Assembly (NCBI RefSeq): GCF_003387355.1
Contig: NZ_QUNH01000001.1
Span: 1,064,023-1,128,022, forward strand
Source: Winogradskyella sediminis
Lineage (GTDB): Bacteria > Bacteroidota > Bacteroidia > Flavobacteriales > Flavobacteriaceae
Direction: 5' to 3'
Length of the DNA: 64,000 nucleotides
The notes beneath the pieces are model-generated. The model was not told the origin of the DNA. It ran no database searches and was given only the letters and a program-made list of their open reading frames with translations. Positions 45,394 to 54,864 of the stretch are shown in pieces (within the stretch, counting starts at the first letter, position 1; each line of letters starts with the position of its first letter). The position numbers and the translations under genes are program-made.

Positions 45394-45894
45394 TTATTCT
45401 TCTTCGTTAGCGGCAGTCTCTTCAGTTGCAGCTTCTTCTTCCACAACTGGTGCAGCTGCAGCAATACGTGCTTCATTTACTACTTTTTCAGCTTCAAGTG
45501 CTTTAGCTTTAGCATCGGCATCAGCTTTAGATAAGCCATCAGTTTTTGCTTGTACTTTCGCTGCTTTTTCTTCTAACCAAGCTTCAAATTTTGCTTGTGC
45601 TTGCTCTTCAGTTAAAGCTCCTTTTCTAACACCACCAGCTAAATGGTTTTTTAGCATCGCACCTTTATAAGATAAAATTGCTTTTGCCGTGTCAGTTGGT
45701 TGTGCACCATTTTGTAACCATTGTACAGCTCCGTCAACGTCTAATTCGATAGTTGCAGGATTTGTGTTTGGATTGTAAGCACCTAATTTTTCTAGGTATT
45801 TACCATCTCTTTTAGCGCGAGAATCCGCTGCTACGATCCAGTAATAAGGTTTTCCTTTTTTACCGTGTCTTTGTAATCTAATTTTTACAGGCAT
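45394..45894 (-). CDS. rpsP: 30S ribosomal protein S16
   Basis: Core S16 domain in residues 1-80 (VKIRLQRHGKKGKPYYWIV). 166 residues in total: a C-terminal extension of about 80 residues, Ala/Glu/Lys-rich and ending in a Glu-rich tail, as usual in Bacteroidota but absent from the 82-residue E. coli protein. First gene of the rpsP-rimM-trmN6 group. Confidence 0.95.
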   Translation of the reverse strand: MPVKIRLQRHGKKGKPYYWIVAADSRAKRDGKYLEKLGAYNPNTNPATIELDVDGAVQWLQNGAQPTDTAKAILSYKGAMLKNHLAGGVRKGALTEEQAQAKFEAWLEEKAAKVQAKTDGLSKADADAKAKALEAEKVVNEARIAAAAPVVEEEAATEETAANEEE

Positions 45895-45908
45895 AATAAT
45901 TAATTAGT

Positions 45909-45923
45909 GAGGTTCACGACCTC
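45909..45923 (-). promoter_or_regulatory. Leader hairpin before rpsP
   Basis: GAGGT-N5-ACCTC forms a 5-bp hairpin in the rpsP leader, about 15 bases before the ATG. Possible translational control site; weak on its own. Confidence 0.25.
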
Positions 45924-45976
45924 GGTTATTAATGAAAGCCAATCCGACAAAGTTGTCAATGTCGTTAAGGCGGGCG

Positions 45977-45984
45977 CAAAGATA
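45977..45984 (-). promoter_or_regulatory. -7 box of the rpsP operon
   Basis: Minus-strand TATCTTTG, exact match, followed by GCGCCC; leader about 75 bases. Confidence 0.6.
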
Positions 45985-46111
45985 CTGTATTTTTTTTAAT
46001 TTATAACTATTTACATCATTTAAACTCATATGATCTTCACTTTAGCTAAAAGACAAAATTGATTTACGCTCATTATTAAAAAATATTATACTTTTGGCAT
46101 TCTTGTTTCGT

Positions 46112-46119
46112 TATATTTG
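46112..46119 (+). promoter_or_regulatory. -7 box of the calcium-repeat lipoprotein gene
   Basis: TATATTTG, exact match, 25 bases before the ATG. Confidence 0.5.
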
Positions 46120-46144
46120 AAGCATAGATAAAAGACATTTTTAA

Positions 46145-47356
46145 ATGATGAAAAAACTAATCCTCTTATCTCTTGTTTTTTTAACAGTATTCAGCTGTGG
46201 TGATGAAGTACAATTTAATACACCAGCTTTTCAGGGAGACCGTGAGAATGAACTTTGGAGAGCTAAAGGCTTTTCGGCAAGTATCGATGTTAATGGCTTT
46301 CTAACCATTACAGGAACAAATGCTGTTGAAGCTGTTAAACTTACTGTACCTTCTGTAATTGAATCTACGTTTATTGTTGGTGATATAGATATTGTTGAAG
46401 CACAGTATGTTGATGCCTTTGGTACTACATATTCTACGACTAACGAACCTGATGAAAGTGTATCAATATATCCTGAATTAGGTGAGATTGTTATCGAAGA
46501 AATAGACGTTGTAAATGGAACGTTTACTGGGACCTATCGTTTTTTAGCTTTTGATGCTTCTGGGTTAAACTCTGTAGGATTTACAAATGGTATCTTTTAT
46601 AAAGTACCTTTGGTTTCAGGTGAGTTTCCTACAGACCCAATAACGTGTATGGATGTAACAGTTGCTGCAGACGTGGCGTTATCAGCATATGAGGCAACAT
46701 ATGCATCGGATTTAGAATTTGTAGACAGTGATGCTTTTGCTGCTGCTTGTAGTGCGTATGCTAATGCACTAACCGAACAACGAACATTTTGTGGAGATTC
46801 CGATGGATCATTACAGGCTATTATAGATGGCTTGGGTGATTGTCAAATTTCATGTGAGATTGCAACGGCTAATGTGGAAGAGGCAAACTCACAATATGTG
46901 ACTGCTACTATAGGAAACTATAGTGAAAAGTGTGCACAATATTTATTTTACTTGCAAGAACAAATTGAGATTTGTGGTGATATTGATGGTAGTATTCAGG
47001 CTGAAATAGATGGGTTAGATTGTGGTGATACCGACGGTGATGGAGTGCCAGATGCCTATGAAGATTTTAATGGCGATGGTGATATTGAGAATGATGATAC
47101 CGATGCAGATGGAATACCAAATTATATGGATAATGACGATGATGGTGATGGTGTATTAACACAATATGAAGCCAAAGACGAAGACGGAAACCCTCTCGAT
47201 ACAGATGGTGATGGTGATGTTGATTATTTAGATAATGATGATGATGGTGACACCTTATTAACTATAAATGAAAATGCGGATCCAAATGGAGACGGTAATC
47301 CTGACGACGCTTTAGATACTGACGGAGATGGTGTACCGGATTATTTACAAGCTTAA
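46145..47356 (+). CDS. Lipoprotein with C-terminal thrombospondin type-3-like calcium repeats
   Basis: Predicted surface lipoprotein, 403 residues. Lipobox TVFSC (Cys 18). N-terminal domain (about 25-170) resembles DUF6252-type beta proteins ([15 protein letters not shown]); two similar Cys-containing segments follow (about 172-300, each with a FCGD or ICGD then DGS-QAxIDGL motif), then Asp-rich repeats DTDGDGVPD (about 305-403) that should bind Ca2+. Such repeats usually form a rigid stalk. The gene stands alone, with promoter and terminator. Function unknown. Confidence 0.78.
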   Translation: MMKKLILLSLVFLTVFSCGDEVQFNTPAFQGDRENELWRAKGFSASIDVNGFLTITGTNAVEAVKLTVPSVIESTFIVGDIDIVEAQYVDAFGTTYSTTNEPDESVSIYPELGEIVIEEIDVVNGTFTGTYRFLAFDASGLNSVGFTNGIFYKVPLVSGEFPTDPITCMDVTVAADVALSAYEATYASDLEFVDSDAFAAACSAYANALTEQRTFCGDSDGSLQAIIDGLGDCQISCEIATANVEEANSQYVTATIGNYSEKCAQYLFYLQEQIEICGDIDGSIQAEIDGLDCGDTDGDGVPDAYEDFNGDGDIENDDTDADGIPNYMDNDDDGDGVLTQYEAKDEDGNPLDTDGDGDVDYLDNDDDGDTLLTINENADPNGDGNPDDALDTDGDGVPDYLQA

Positions 47357-47377
47357 AACCTAAAACATAATTTAACG

Positions 47378-47411
47378 AAGCGTTACTTTTTATTAAGTAG
47401 CGCTTTTTTTT
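47378..47411 (+). terminator. Terminator of the calcium-repeat lipoprotein gene
   Basis: AAGCGTTACTT and AAGTAGCGCTT form an imperfect stem followed by seven T. Confidence 0.7.
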
Positions 47412-47548
47412 GTTAATGACTTTATAAGTCTTTGTTAAAGATGTTAATGAATACGGCAGTTGCTTATACTTCTGTTATATTTAGGTAGGGTTGTAAAACA
47501 ATAAGCAACCATAAAGAAATTATTGAAATTTAAAATGAACATGATACA

Positions 47549-47998
47549 ATGAAGTTTACAGAAGATATTTCAGATAAATTAAATGAATTATTAGTTAAAA
47601 ACTATGATGCTGAAAAAGGCTATTTAAATGCGGTGAACCATGTGGATAGTGACCGCTTAAGGATATTTTTTAAACGTAGAGCTTCAGAACGAAGTGAATT
47701 TGCTAAAGAGCTTAGAACCGAAATCTTACAATATGGAGAAATACCTGAAGATTCAGGAAGTTTTAAAGGAGCAATGCACAGAAATTGGATGAGTTTAAAA
47801 TCTACATTTAGTACCAACAATGAAGAAACCATTCTGGAAGAAGCGATTAGAGGTGAAGAAGCTAGTTTGGAGGTTTATAACGATTTAATTATAGAACGAA
47901 ACCTACCACCAAGTATTGATGCGTTGTTGTTACGACATAAAAACGCTATTCAAGGCGCTATTAACTCAGAAAAAGTACAAGAAGAGCTAATTTCTTAA
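47549..47998 (+). CDS. DUF2383/PA2169-type four-helix protein
   Basis: 149 residues, all-helical ferritin-like bundle: LNELLVKNYDAEKGYLNAVN and FFKRRASERSEFAKELRTEI, then ETILEEAIRGEEASLEVYND carry the Glu/His pattern of the DUF2383 domain. Often stress-associated in other bacteria; role unknown. Single gene followed by a clear terminator. Confidence 0.85.
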   Translation: MKFTEDISDKLNELLVKNYDAEKGYLNAVNHVDSDRLRIFFKRRASERSEFAKELRTEILQYGEIPEDSGSFKGAMHRNWMSLKSTFSTNNEETILEEAIRGEEASLEVYNDLIIERNLPPSIDALLLRHKNAIQGAINSEKVQEELIS

Positions 47999-48021
47999 AA
48001 TGTCTGCTTTATAATAAAATT

Positions 48022-48050
48022 AAAAGTCAGCTGTACAGCTGACTTTTTTA
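48022..48050 (+). terminator. Terminator of the DUF2383 gene
   Basis: AAAAGTCAGCTG and CAGCTGACTTTT pair around TA, followed by T. Confidence 0.85.
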
Positions 48051-48219
48051 TGTTCAAAACTCTTTGTAATTTCATTTGAGAAAAGTTTAAATTCTATGTA
48101 ATTTTATAAGCTAGCTTTTTAATGGATATATATTTAGTTTTTACTGATTATTAGTGTTTTATATTATAGTGCTCTTGCTATAAATCACGCCATTTAATAA
48201 CAAAACGACCGAACACTAC

Positions 48220-51200
48220 ATGTATTTAATATTCGATACCGAAACCACAGGATTACCAAAGCGTTGGGACGCACCAATTACTGATACTGATAATTGGCCA
48301 AGATGTATTCAGATTGCATGGCAATTGCATGATGGTATGGGAAATTGTATAGACCATCAAGATTATTTGGTGCAACCCGAAGGGTTTAATATTCCTTATG
48401 ATGCCGAAAAAATTCACGGTATTTCAACGGAATTAGCACAAGAACAAGGGGTGCCACTAGCTGAAGTTTTAGAGAAATTCAATAAGGCGTTATCTCAAAC
48501 TAAATTTGTTGTTGGTCAGAATGTAAAGTTCGATTTAAATATTATGGGTGCGGAGTTTGTGCGTGAAGACGTAGAAAATCCACTTCAAGAATTACCTGTT
48601 TTAGATACCTGTACTGAGCATACCGCTAGTTTATGTCAGATTCCTGGTGGACGCTATGGAAAATTTAAATTACCAACCTTAACGGAGTTACATGAGTATT
48701 TATTTAATCAGCCTTTTGCTGAAGCTCACAATGCTACAGCCGATGTTGAAGCTACAACGCGTTGTTTTTTAGAATTAATTCGTCGTAAACAATATACTAA
48801 AGAGGAACTTGATGTTTCTCCAGAATATTTTGAGAATTTCACACAAGAAAATCCTGCTGAAATACAGCTTATCGGTCTTAAACATATTAATCTAAAGCGA
48901 GAGAGTGCTAAGATTAATGCAAGACTTCAAAAAGCGCAAGCAGAGGAGGCACCTGTAATTGTAGATAAAGAAGCGGCCTCTCAATTAAAGGATGCTGATT
49001 TCGCCCATTTGCATAACCATTCGCAGTATTCAATTTTACAATCTACCATAAGTATTAAAGATTTAGTTGCAGCAGCAGCCAAACAAAACATGCCTGCGGT
49101 TGCTATGACCGATCATGGTAATATGATGGGAGCTTTTCACTTTGTAAGTGCGGTTTCTGGTCATAATAAAAAAATAAAAGCACAGCATCAAGAAGCTGAA
49201 GAAGCCGGATTAGAAAAGAAAGGAAAAATAATTAAGCCAATTATAGGTTGTGAGTTCTTTGTGTGTGAAGACCATACTGATAAAACCCGAAAAGATAATG
49301 GGTATCAAATTGTGCTTATGGCCAAAAATAAAAATGGCTATCACAATTTAGCAAAACTATCTTCGGCCGCTTTTACAGACGGCTTTTATTATGTACCTCG
49401 AATTGATAAAAAACTCATTGAACAATACAAAGAAGATTTAATTTGCTTAACAGGAAATCTCTATGGTGAGGTACCAAGTAAGGTGTTAAACGTGGGCGAA
49501 AACCAAGCAGAAGAAGCTTTGTTGTGGTGGAAAGAGACGTTTCAAGATGATTTGTATCTCGAAATCATGCGCCATAATCAGGAAGATGAAAACCGTGTAA
49601 ATCCGGTATTAATTCAATTTTCTAAAAAACATAATGTAAAATTGGTCGCCACCAATAATACCTATTACGTTGACCAAGAAAATGCCAATGCACACGATAT
49701 CTTATTGTGTGTAAAAGATGGAGAAAAGCAAGCTACACCAATTGGTCGTGGACGTGGTTATCGCTATGGTTTACCAAATCAGGAATATTACTTTAAGTCA
49801 TCTGAAGAAATGAAGGCGTTATTTAGAGATGTGCCTGAAGCTATTGTTAACATCCAAGAGGTTGTTGATAAAATAGAGCCCTACGAATTAGCTAGAGATG
49901 TATTATTACCTAAATTCGATATTCCAGATGAATTTAAACATGAAGAAGATGAAATTGACGGAGGTAAACGTGGAGAAAATGCTTTTTTAAGACATATTAC
50001 TTATAGAGGAGCTAAAATTCGTTATGGTGAAATTACACCAGAAATTGAAGAACGTCTTGATTTTGAGCTCGGCGTAATTGAAAAAACAGGATATCCAGGA
50101 TACTTCCTTATTGTAGAAGATTTTATTCGCGAAGCCAGAAAAATGGATGTTTCCGTAGGTCCTGGTCGTGGTTCTGCGGCAGGATCTGTAGTAGCGTATT
50201 GTTTATGGATTACCAATATAGATCCTATTAAGTACGATTTGCTTTTTGAGCGTTTCTTAAATCCAGATCGTGTCAGTATGCCCGATATTGATATCGATTT
50301 TGATGATGAAGGTCGAAGCCGTGTTATGGATTACGTTATTGAAAAATATGGCGCCAATCAGGTGGCTCAGATTATTACTTACGGAACCATGGCTGCGAAA
50401 TCATCTATTAGAGATACTGCTAGAGTATTAGATTTACCGCTAAATGAAGCCGATCATATTGCAAAGTTAATTCCATTAATGTCTAAACTCGGAAAGATTT
50501 TTGGGTTAGATGAAAAGGAATTGGCTAAAAAATTCCGAGCGGAAGATTTAGAAAAAATTAATGAACTACTAAATATTTCTGAAGGAGACGATCTTCAAGC
50601 CGAAACATTAAATCAAGCTCGAATTTTAGAAGGTTCAGTTCGTAATACAGGAATACACGCCTGTGGTGTAATTATTACGCCAAGTGATATTACCAACTAT
50701 GTGCCTGTATCCTTAGCCAAGGATTCAGACTTATATGTAACCCAATTTGATAACTCGGTAGTAGAAAGTGCTGGGTTGTTAAAGATGGATTTCTTGGGAT
50801 TAAAAACCTTAACTTTAATTAAGGATACGGTAAAACTTGTTAAGGCTAAACATAATATAGAATTAGACCCGGAGAATTTTCCTTTAGATGATGTAAAAAC
50901 CTATGAGTTATTTCAACGTGGAGAAACTGTAGGAGTCTTTCAGTATGAATCTCCTGGAATGCAAAAACACATGAAGAATCTCAAACCTACGGTTTTTGAT
51001 GATTTAATTGCCATGAATGCCTTGTATCGTCCTGGTCCAATGGAATATATTCCAAGTTTTATTGCGCGTAAACATGGTGACGAAGAGATTGTGTACGATT
51101 TACCAGAAATGGAAGAGTACCTAAAAGAAACCTACGGTATTACGGTTTACCAAGAGCAAGTAATGTTGTTGTCTCAAAAATTAGCCGATTTCACCAAAGG

Positions 51201-52605
51201 TGAAGCCGATGTCTTGAGAAAAGCGATGGGTAAAAAGCAAATTGCGGTTTTGGATAAAATGAAACCGAAATTTATTGAGCAAGCGGGAGCCAAAGGTTTA
51301 GATAAAAAGAAGCTAGAGAAAATCTGGAAGGATTGGGAGGCTTTTGCTAGTTATGCCTTTAACAAATCGCACTCTACGTGTTATGCTTGGATTGCCTACC
51401 AAACCGCTTATTTAAAAGCGCATTATCCGGCAGAATATATGGCAGCGGTATTGTCTAATAACATGAATGATATTAAGTCTGTAACCTTCTTTATGGAGGA
51501 GTGTAAGCGGATGCGTCTACCTGTTTTGGGACCAAGTGTTAATGAAAGTTTTTATAAATTTTCTGTAAATAAAGACAATGCAGTACGTTTTGGAATGGGA
51601 GCTATAAAAGGAGTTGGTCACGGAGCCGTACAAACCATTGTAGAAAACAGAAAAAAAGACGGAGCTTATAAATCTATTTTCGATTTAGCTAAGCGTATTG
51701 ATTTGCGTGCGGCTAATAAAAAGGCCTTTGAAGGTTTAGCAAACGCTGGTGGATTTGATTGTTGGCCAGAAACCCATCGAGCGCAATATTTTGCTCATGA
51801 TGGGGACGGCATTACATTTTTAGAAAAGGCAGTAAAATACGGAGCTAAACATCAGGAAAACGAAAACTCTGCCCAAGTGAGTTTGTTTGGTGCCGCAAGC
51901 GATGTTCAAATAGCAGAACCTGTAGTGCCACCCTGTGAAGATTGGGGAACAATGGAGAAGCTATCTCGAGAACGTGAGGTGGTAGGAATTTATATTTCCG
52001 GACATCCTTTAGACGATTTTGCCATTGAAATGAAAACCTTTTGCAACGGAGTGGTGGCGCATTTTAACGATTTGGAAGCTATAGTGAATAAGGAAGTAAC
52101 CTTTGGAGGTGTGGTTACAGATGTGCAACATCGAGTGAGTAAACAAGGTAAAGGTTGGGCTATTTTTACGATTGAAGATTATACTGATAGTTTTGAGTTT
52201 CGGATTTTTGGTGAAGATTATTTAAAATTTAGACACTTCTTTGTAATCAATTCTTTTGTCTATGTCAGAGCTTTTGTGCGCGAAGGTTGGGTAAATAGAG
52301 ATACGGGAAAAAAAGGAGAGCCAAGAATACAGTTTAATAATTTTCAACTGTTGCATGATGTAATGGATACCTACGCTAAAAAGTTGTCCATACAGCTTAA
52401 TATTAGAGATTTGGAACGAGAAAAAGTTAATATATTATATGACTTAATTAAGTATCATGAAGGAAGCCAGACTTTAAATTTTGTGGTCTATGACAATGCA
52501 GAAAAAATTAAAGTGCAAATGCCTAGTCGTAAGAATAAGGTTAAAATTTCACAAGAGCTTTTAAACAGTTTAAAAGAGCATGATGTGATGTATAAGTTGA
52601 ATTAA
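48220..52605 (+). CDS. dnaE: DNA polymerase III alpha subunit with N-terminal proofreading exonuclease
   Basis: Replicative DNA polymerase, 1461 residues, about 300 longer than E. coli DnaE. Residues 1-190 form a DEDDh 3'-5' exonuclease: D6 and E8 in FDTETTGLP, Asp in NVKFDLN and the late His/Asp in HNATADVEAT. A PHP domain follows with intact metal motifs (H263, H265, H267 in HLHNHSQYS; TDHGNM). The C-family catalytic Asps are in PDIDIDFDD (D689, D691, D693), then HhH and OB domains. So polymerase and proofreading sit in one chain, unlike the separate DnaQ of E. coli. No neighbour overlaps. Confidence 0.95.
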   Translation: MYLIFDTETTGLPKRWDAPITDTDNWPRCIQIAWQLHDGMGNCIDHQDYLVQPEGFNIPYDAEKIHGISTELAQEQGVPLAEVLEKFNKALSQTKFVVGQNVKFDLNIMGAEFVREDVENPLQELPVLDTCTEHTASLCQIPGGRYGKFKLPTLTELHEYLFNQPFAEAHNATADVEATTRCFLELIRRKQYTKEELDVSPEYFENFTQENPAEIQLIGLKHINLKRESAKINARLQKAQAEEAPVIVDKEAASQLKDADFAHLHNHSQYSILQSTISIKDLVAAAAKQNMPAVAMTDHGNMMGAFHFVSAVSGHNKKIKAQHQEAEEAGLEKKGKIIKPIIGCEFFVCEDHTDKTRKDNGYQIVLMAKNKNGYHNLAKLSSAAFTDGFYYVPRIDKKLIEQYKEDLICLTGNLYGEVPSKVLNVGENQAEEALLWWKETFQDDLYLEIMRHNQEDENRVNPVLIQFSKKHNVKLVATNNTYYVDQENANAHDILLCVKDGEKQATPIGRGRGYRYGLPNQEYYFKSSEEMKALFRDVPEAIVNIQEVVDKIEPYELARDVLLPKFDIPDEFKHEEDEIDGGKRGENAFLRHITYRGAKIRYGEITPEIEERLDFELGVIEKTGYPGYFLIVEDFIREARKMDVSVGPGRGSAAGSVVAYCLWITNIDPIKYDLLFERFLNPDRVSMPDIDIDFDDEGRSRVMDYVIEKYGANQVAQIITYGTMAAKSSIRDTARVLDLPLNEADHIAKLIPLMSKLGKIFGLDEKELAKKFRAEDLEKINELLNISEGDDLQAETLNQARILEGSVRNTGIHACGVIITPSDITNYVPVSLAKDSDLYVTQFDNSVVESAGLLKMDFLGLKTLTLIKDTVKLVKAKHNIELDPENFPLDDVKTYELFQRGETVGVFQYESPGMQKHMKNLKPTVFDDLIAMNALYRPGPMEYIPSFIARKHGDEEIVYDLPEMEEYLKETYGITVYQEQVMLLSQKLADFTKGEADVLRKAMGKKQIAVLDKMKPKFIEQAGAKGLDKKKLEKIWKDWEAFASYAFNKSHSTCYAWIAYQTAYLKAHYPAEYMAAVLSNNMNDIKSVTFFMEECKRMRLPVLGPSVNESFYKFSVNKDNAVRFGMGAIKGVGHGAVQTIVENRKKDGAYKSIFDLAKRIDLRAANKKAFEGLANAGGFDCWPETHRAQYFAHDGDGITFLEKAVKYGAKHQENENSAQVSLFGAASDVQIAEPVVPPCEDWGTMEKLSREREVVGIYISGHPLDDFAIEMKTFCNGVVAHFNDLEAIVNKEVTFGGVVTDVQHRVSKQGKGWAIFTIEDYTDSFEFRIFGEDYLKFRHFFVINSFVYVRAFVREGWVNRDTGKKGEPRIQFNNFQLLHDVMDTYAKKLSIQLNIRDLEREKVNILYDLIKYHEGSQTLNFVVYDNAEKIKVQMPSRKNKVKISQELLNSLKEHDVMYKLN

Positions 52606-52728
52606 ATTGAAATTGCTGATAATTTCATCATATGCAAATGTTAGATAGCAAAAATCAATAATAAGCATTAGAAGTTGTTGGCTTCATTTTTAAAATAGGG
52701 GCATATTAGTATTTGGAGTTTGCGCAAA

Positions 52729-52769
52729 GGATGGTAATGGCATCCTTTTTTGCCCATAAAGGCAAAAAA
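52729..52769 (+). terminator. Two overlapping hairpins after dnaE
   Basis: GGATG-N7-CATCC followed by TTTTTT (52729-52751); that T-run is also the first arm of TTTTTTGCC-CATAAA-GGCAAAAAA (52746-52769). The two structures are mutually exclusive in RNA. Confidence 0.6.
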
Positions 52770-52879
52770 GATATAATGGACAGCCTGGTTTATGCGCCAT
52801 AAAATTAAACATATAAGTCAACTATATAGCTATAACCAAAACATATATAGCGATTGTAAGGTTTGCGAAATATTTTGAC

Positions 52880-52887
52880 TAATTTTG
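52880..52887 (+). promoter_or_regulatory. -7 box of trxA
   Basis: TAATTTTG, exact match, about 58 bases before the ATG. Confidence 0.55.
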
Positions 52888-52945
52888 TAGTCTACCTATG
52901 TAATGGTAGTAAAATGAAGTAAAATAGAATTAAAACATAAGTATT

Positions 52946-53263
52946 ATGGCATTAGAAATAACAGATGCAAATTTTGAAGAAACAGTATTAAAGAGCGATA
53001 AGCCGGTAGTGGTTGATTTTTGGGCTGCTTGGTGTGGGCCTTGTCGTATGGTTGGACCAGTAATTGACGAAATCAGTACAGAATATGAAGGAAAGGCTGT
53101 AGTTGGTAAGGTAGATGTTGATGCTAATCAAGAATTTGCTGCTAAATATGGTGTAAGAAACATACCTACAGTGTTAGTTTTTCAAGGAGGTGAAGTTGTT
53201 GGTCGCCAAGTAGGAGTGGCTCCTAAAAAAGCGTATTCTGACGCTATTGACGCATTATTATAG
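52946..53263 (+). CDS. trxA: Thioredoxin
   Basis: General cytosolic disulfide reductase, 105 residues. Active site WCGPC (C30, C33) and the cis-proline in RNIPT are intact. No signal peptide. Own promoter; a hairpin at 53286 separates it from the DUF58 gene. Confidence 0.96.
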   Translation: MALEITDANFEETVLKSDKPVVVDFWAAWCGPCRMVGPVIDEISTEYEGKAVVGKVDVDANQEFAAKYGVRNIPTVLVFQGGEVVGRQVGVAPKKAYSDAIDALL

Positions 53264-53285
53264 TCAATATCCTAAAAGAAGTGAT

Positions 53286-53316
53286 AAAAGGTTTGCCTAT
53301 ATGGTGAACCTTTTTT
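53286..53316 (+). terminator. Terminator of trxA
   Basis: AAAAGGTTTGCC and GGTGAACCTTTT form an imperfect stem around TATAT, followed by T. Confidence 0.7.
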
Positions 53317-53330
53317 AGTTTAGATATGAT

Positions 53331-54260
53331 ATGAATTTACAGCAAGAACTTAACAAAACAGGTGGTTTTAAAAACCTCGAATTATTAGCCAAGCAAGTGG
53401 TTGAAGGCTTCATTGCTGGTATGCATAAAAGTCCGTTTCATGGGTTTTCTGCTGAATTTGCTGAGCACAAAATTTATAATCCAGGGGAAAGTACTAAACA
53501 TATAGATTGGAAGCTCTATGCTAAAACCGATCGCTTGTATACTAAACGATACGATGAGGAAACTAATTTGCGTTGCCATATTATTTTAGATAACAGCAGT
53601 TCTATGCATTATCCGGATACAGCAGATAATTCTATAGATCATCTTAATAAGGTTGCTTTTTCGGCTTTAGCGAGTGCTTGTTTGATGTTTATTCTTAAAA
53701 AGCAACGTGATGCTGTAGGGTTAAGTATCTATAGTGATAATTATGATTTTTATGCACCCGAAAAGGGTAGTGAACGTCATCACCAAATGTTATTACATCA
53801 GTTAAGTGCTGCGGTCGTTTCAAAATCAGAAGTTAAAACTACAGAAACCTATAAGTATTTACATCAGATTGCAGAAAAGATACATCGTAGGTCTTTAATT
53901 TTTGTATTCACAGATATGTTTCAGACCTCAGAAAACGACGAAAAATTGTTTGAAGCGCTTAGACATTTAAAGCATAATAAGCACGAAGTAGTCTTATTTC
54001 ATGTTTTTGATAAAGAAAAAGAACAATTTTTTGATTTTGATAATAGACCAAAACGGTTTATAGATGTGGAGACTGGAGATTACATTAATTTGTATGCAGA
54101 TAATATAAAAGATAACTACGAAAGAGCTGTTAATAAGTATTTTACGGACTTAAAAATGAAGTGTGGTCAATACCGAATTAAGTATGTAGAAGCCGATATT
54201 AATGCTGGATTTGATAGTGTTTTGACGACTTATATGATAGAGCGTCAAAAATTTCTTTAG
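53331..54260 (+). CDS. DUF58 domain protein with vWA-like fold
   Basis: 309 residues, soluble. The DUF58 signature GESTKHIDWK (52-61) is followed by a MIDAS-like LDNSSSMH (D87, S89, S91). DUF58 proteins usually act with a MoxR AAA+ ATPase; none is adjacent here. It begins 15 bases after the trxA terminator; the thioredoxin-DUF58 order is, from memory, common in flavobacteria. Role unknown, probably a chaperone-type complex. Confidence 0.87.
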   Translation: MNLQQELNKTGGFKNLELLAKQVVEGFIAGMHKSPFHGFSAEFAEHKIYNPGESTKHIDWKLYAKTDRLYTKRYDEETNLRCHIILDNSSSMHYPDTADNSIDHLNKVAFSALASACLMFILKKQRDAVGLSIYSDNYDFYAPEKGSERHHQMLLHQLSAAVVSKSEVKTTETYKYLHQIAEKIHRRSLIFVFTDMFQTSENDEKLFEALRHLKHNKHEVVLFHVFDKEKEQFFDFDNRPKRFIDVETGDYINLYADNIKDNYERAVNKYFTDLKMKCGQYRIKYVEADINAGFDSVLTTYMIERQKFL

Positions 54261-54310
54261 AAAAATATATATTTTTTTACTTTTTTGTTTGTCAAATTAA
54301 AAATGAGGTG

Positions 54311-54318
54311 TATATTTG
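54311..54318 (+). promoter_or_regulatory. -7 box of the tRNA-Asp gene
   Basis: TATATTTG, exact match, followed by CC; ends 18 bases before the tRNA. Confidence 0.55.
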
Positions 54319-54336
54319 CCCTCGCAATTAAGCAAC

Positions 54337-54410
54337 GGTCTGGTAGTTCAGTTGGTTAGAATGTCGCCCTGTCACGGCGAAGGTCGCGGGTTCGAGTCCC
54401 GTCCAGACCG
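54337..54410 (+). tRNA. tRNA-Asp (anticodon GTC)
   Basis: 74-base cloverleaf: acceptor GGTCTGG/CCAGACC, D-arm with AGTTGGTTAGA, anticodon stem TCGCC/GGCGA around CTGTCAC (anticodon GTC), T-arm GCGGG-TTCGAGT-CCCGT, discriminator G. The CCA end is not encoded (GCTA follows). Confidence 0.97.
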
Positions 54411-54425
54411 CTAAAATTGCAAAAG

Positions 54426-54453
54426 AAGCTTCAAGTAATTGAGGCTTTTTTTT
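54426..54453 (+). terminator. Terminator of the tRNA-Asp gene
   Basis: AAGCTTCAA and TTGAGGCTT pair around GTAA, followed by a T-run to 54453. Confidence 0.75.
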
Positions 54454-54476
54454 AGCAATATAAAGATGTTGTGTTG

Positions 54477-54522
54477 TTCCAAGAGTGATCTTGGGAAGTA
54501 GTTTACCAAAGTCATTTGGTAA
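54477..54522. repeat. Two adjacent tetraloop hairpins
   Basis: TTCCAAGA-GTGA-TCTTGGGAA (54477-54497, one bulge) and TTACCAAA-GTCA-TTTGGTAA (54503-54522, perfect 8-bp stem). Neither is followed by a T-run, so they are not obvious terminators. Confidence 0.45.
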
Positions 54523-54856
54523 TCCAATGAAAGGCTTTCCTTTTTTCTTATTTAGAAGATTGGGATGCTTTTTTGTTTTAATTCAGATGTTTTTTAACAA
54601 CGCAGTGACTTTATGAAATAAGTGGTGTCTTATAGATGCTATTAATCATTATAAAGAAGGTGTAACAAGAAATTGTTGCCCTTTTTTTTTTGTGCCAAAT
54701 TTTTGAATTTTATAGAGTAGAAAACTAATAATTTTTTAAAGCGAAATAAATGTTTAGATATCAAGTTTTCAACAAGTTATAAACATAAAATATACTTTTA
54801 GACGATGTAAGTGTACACTTTGTCGACGATTAGTTAGGATTTTCCGATTTTACGTT

Positions 54857-54864
54857 TATATTTG
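54857..54864 (+). promoter_or_regulatory. -7 box upstream of the small exported peptide gene
   Basis: TATATTTG followed by C, an exact match, 212 bases before the peptide ATG; GGATTTTCCG lies just upstream (54837-54846). Confidence 0.45.

Larger units (their letters stand above)
52606..52945. other. Gene-free interval between dnaE and trxA
   Basis: No open reading frame of note. It holds two overlapping hairpins (52729-52769) and the trxA promoter (52880). Confidence 0.7.

Noticed and set aside
53331..54260. Toxin-antitoxin or defence role for the DUF58 gene next to tRNA-Asp
   Set aside because: No integrase, phage gene or direct repeat of the tRNA end is present; DUF58 has an ordinary housekeeping context here.
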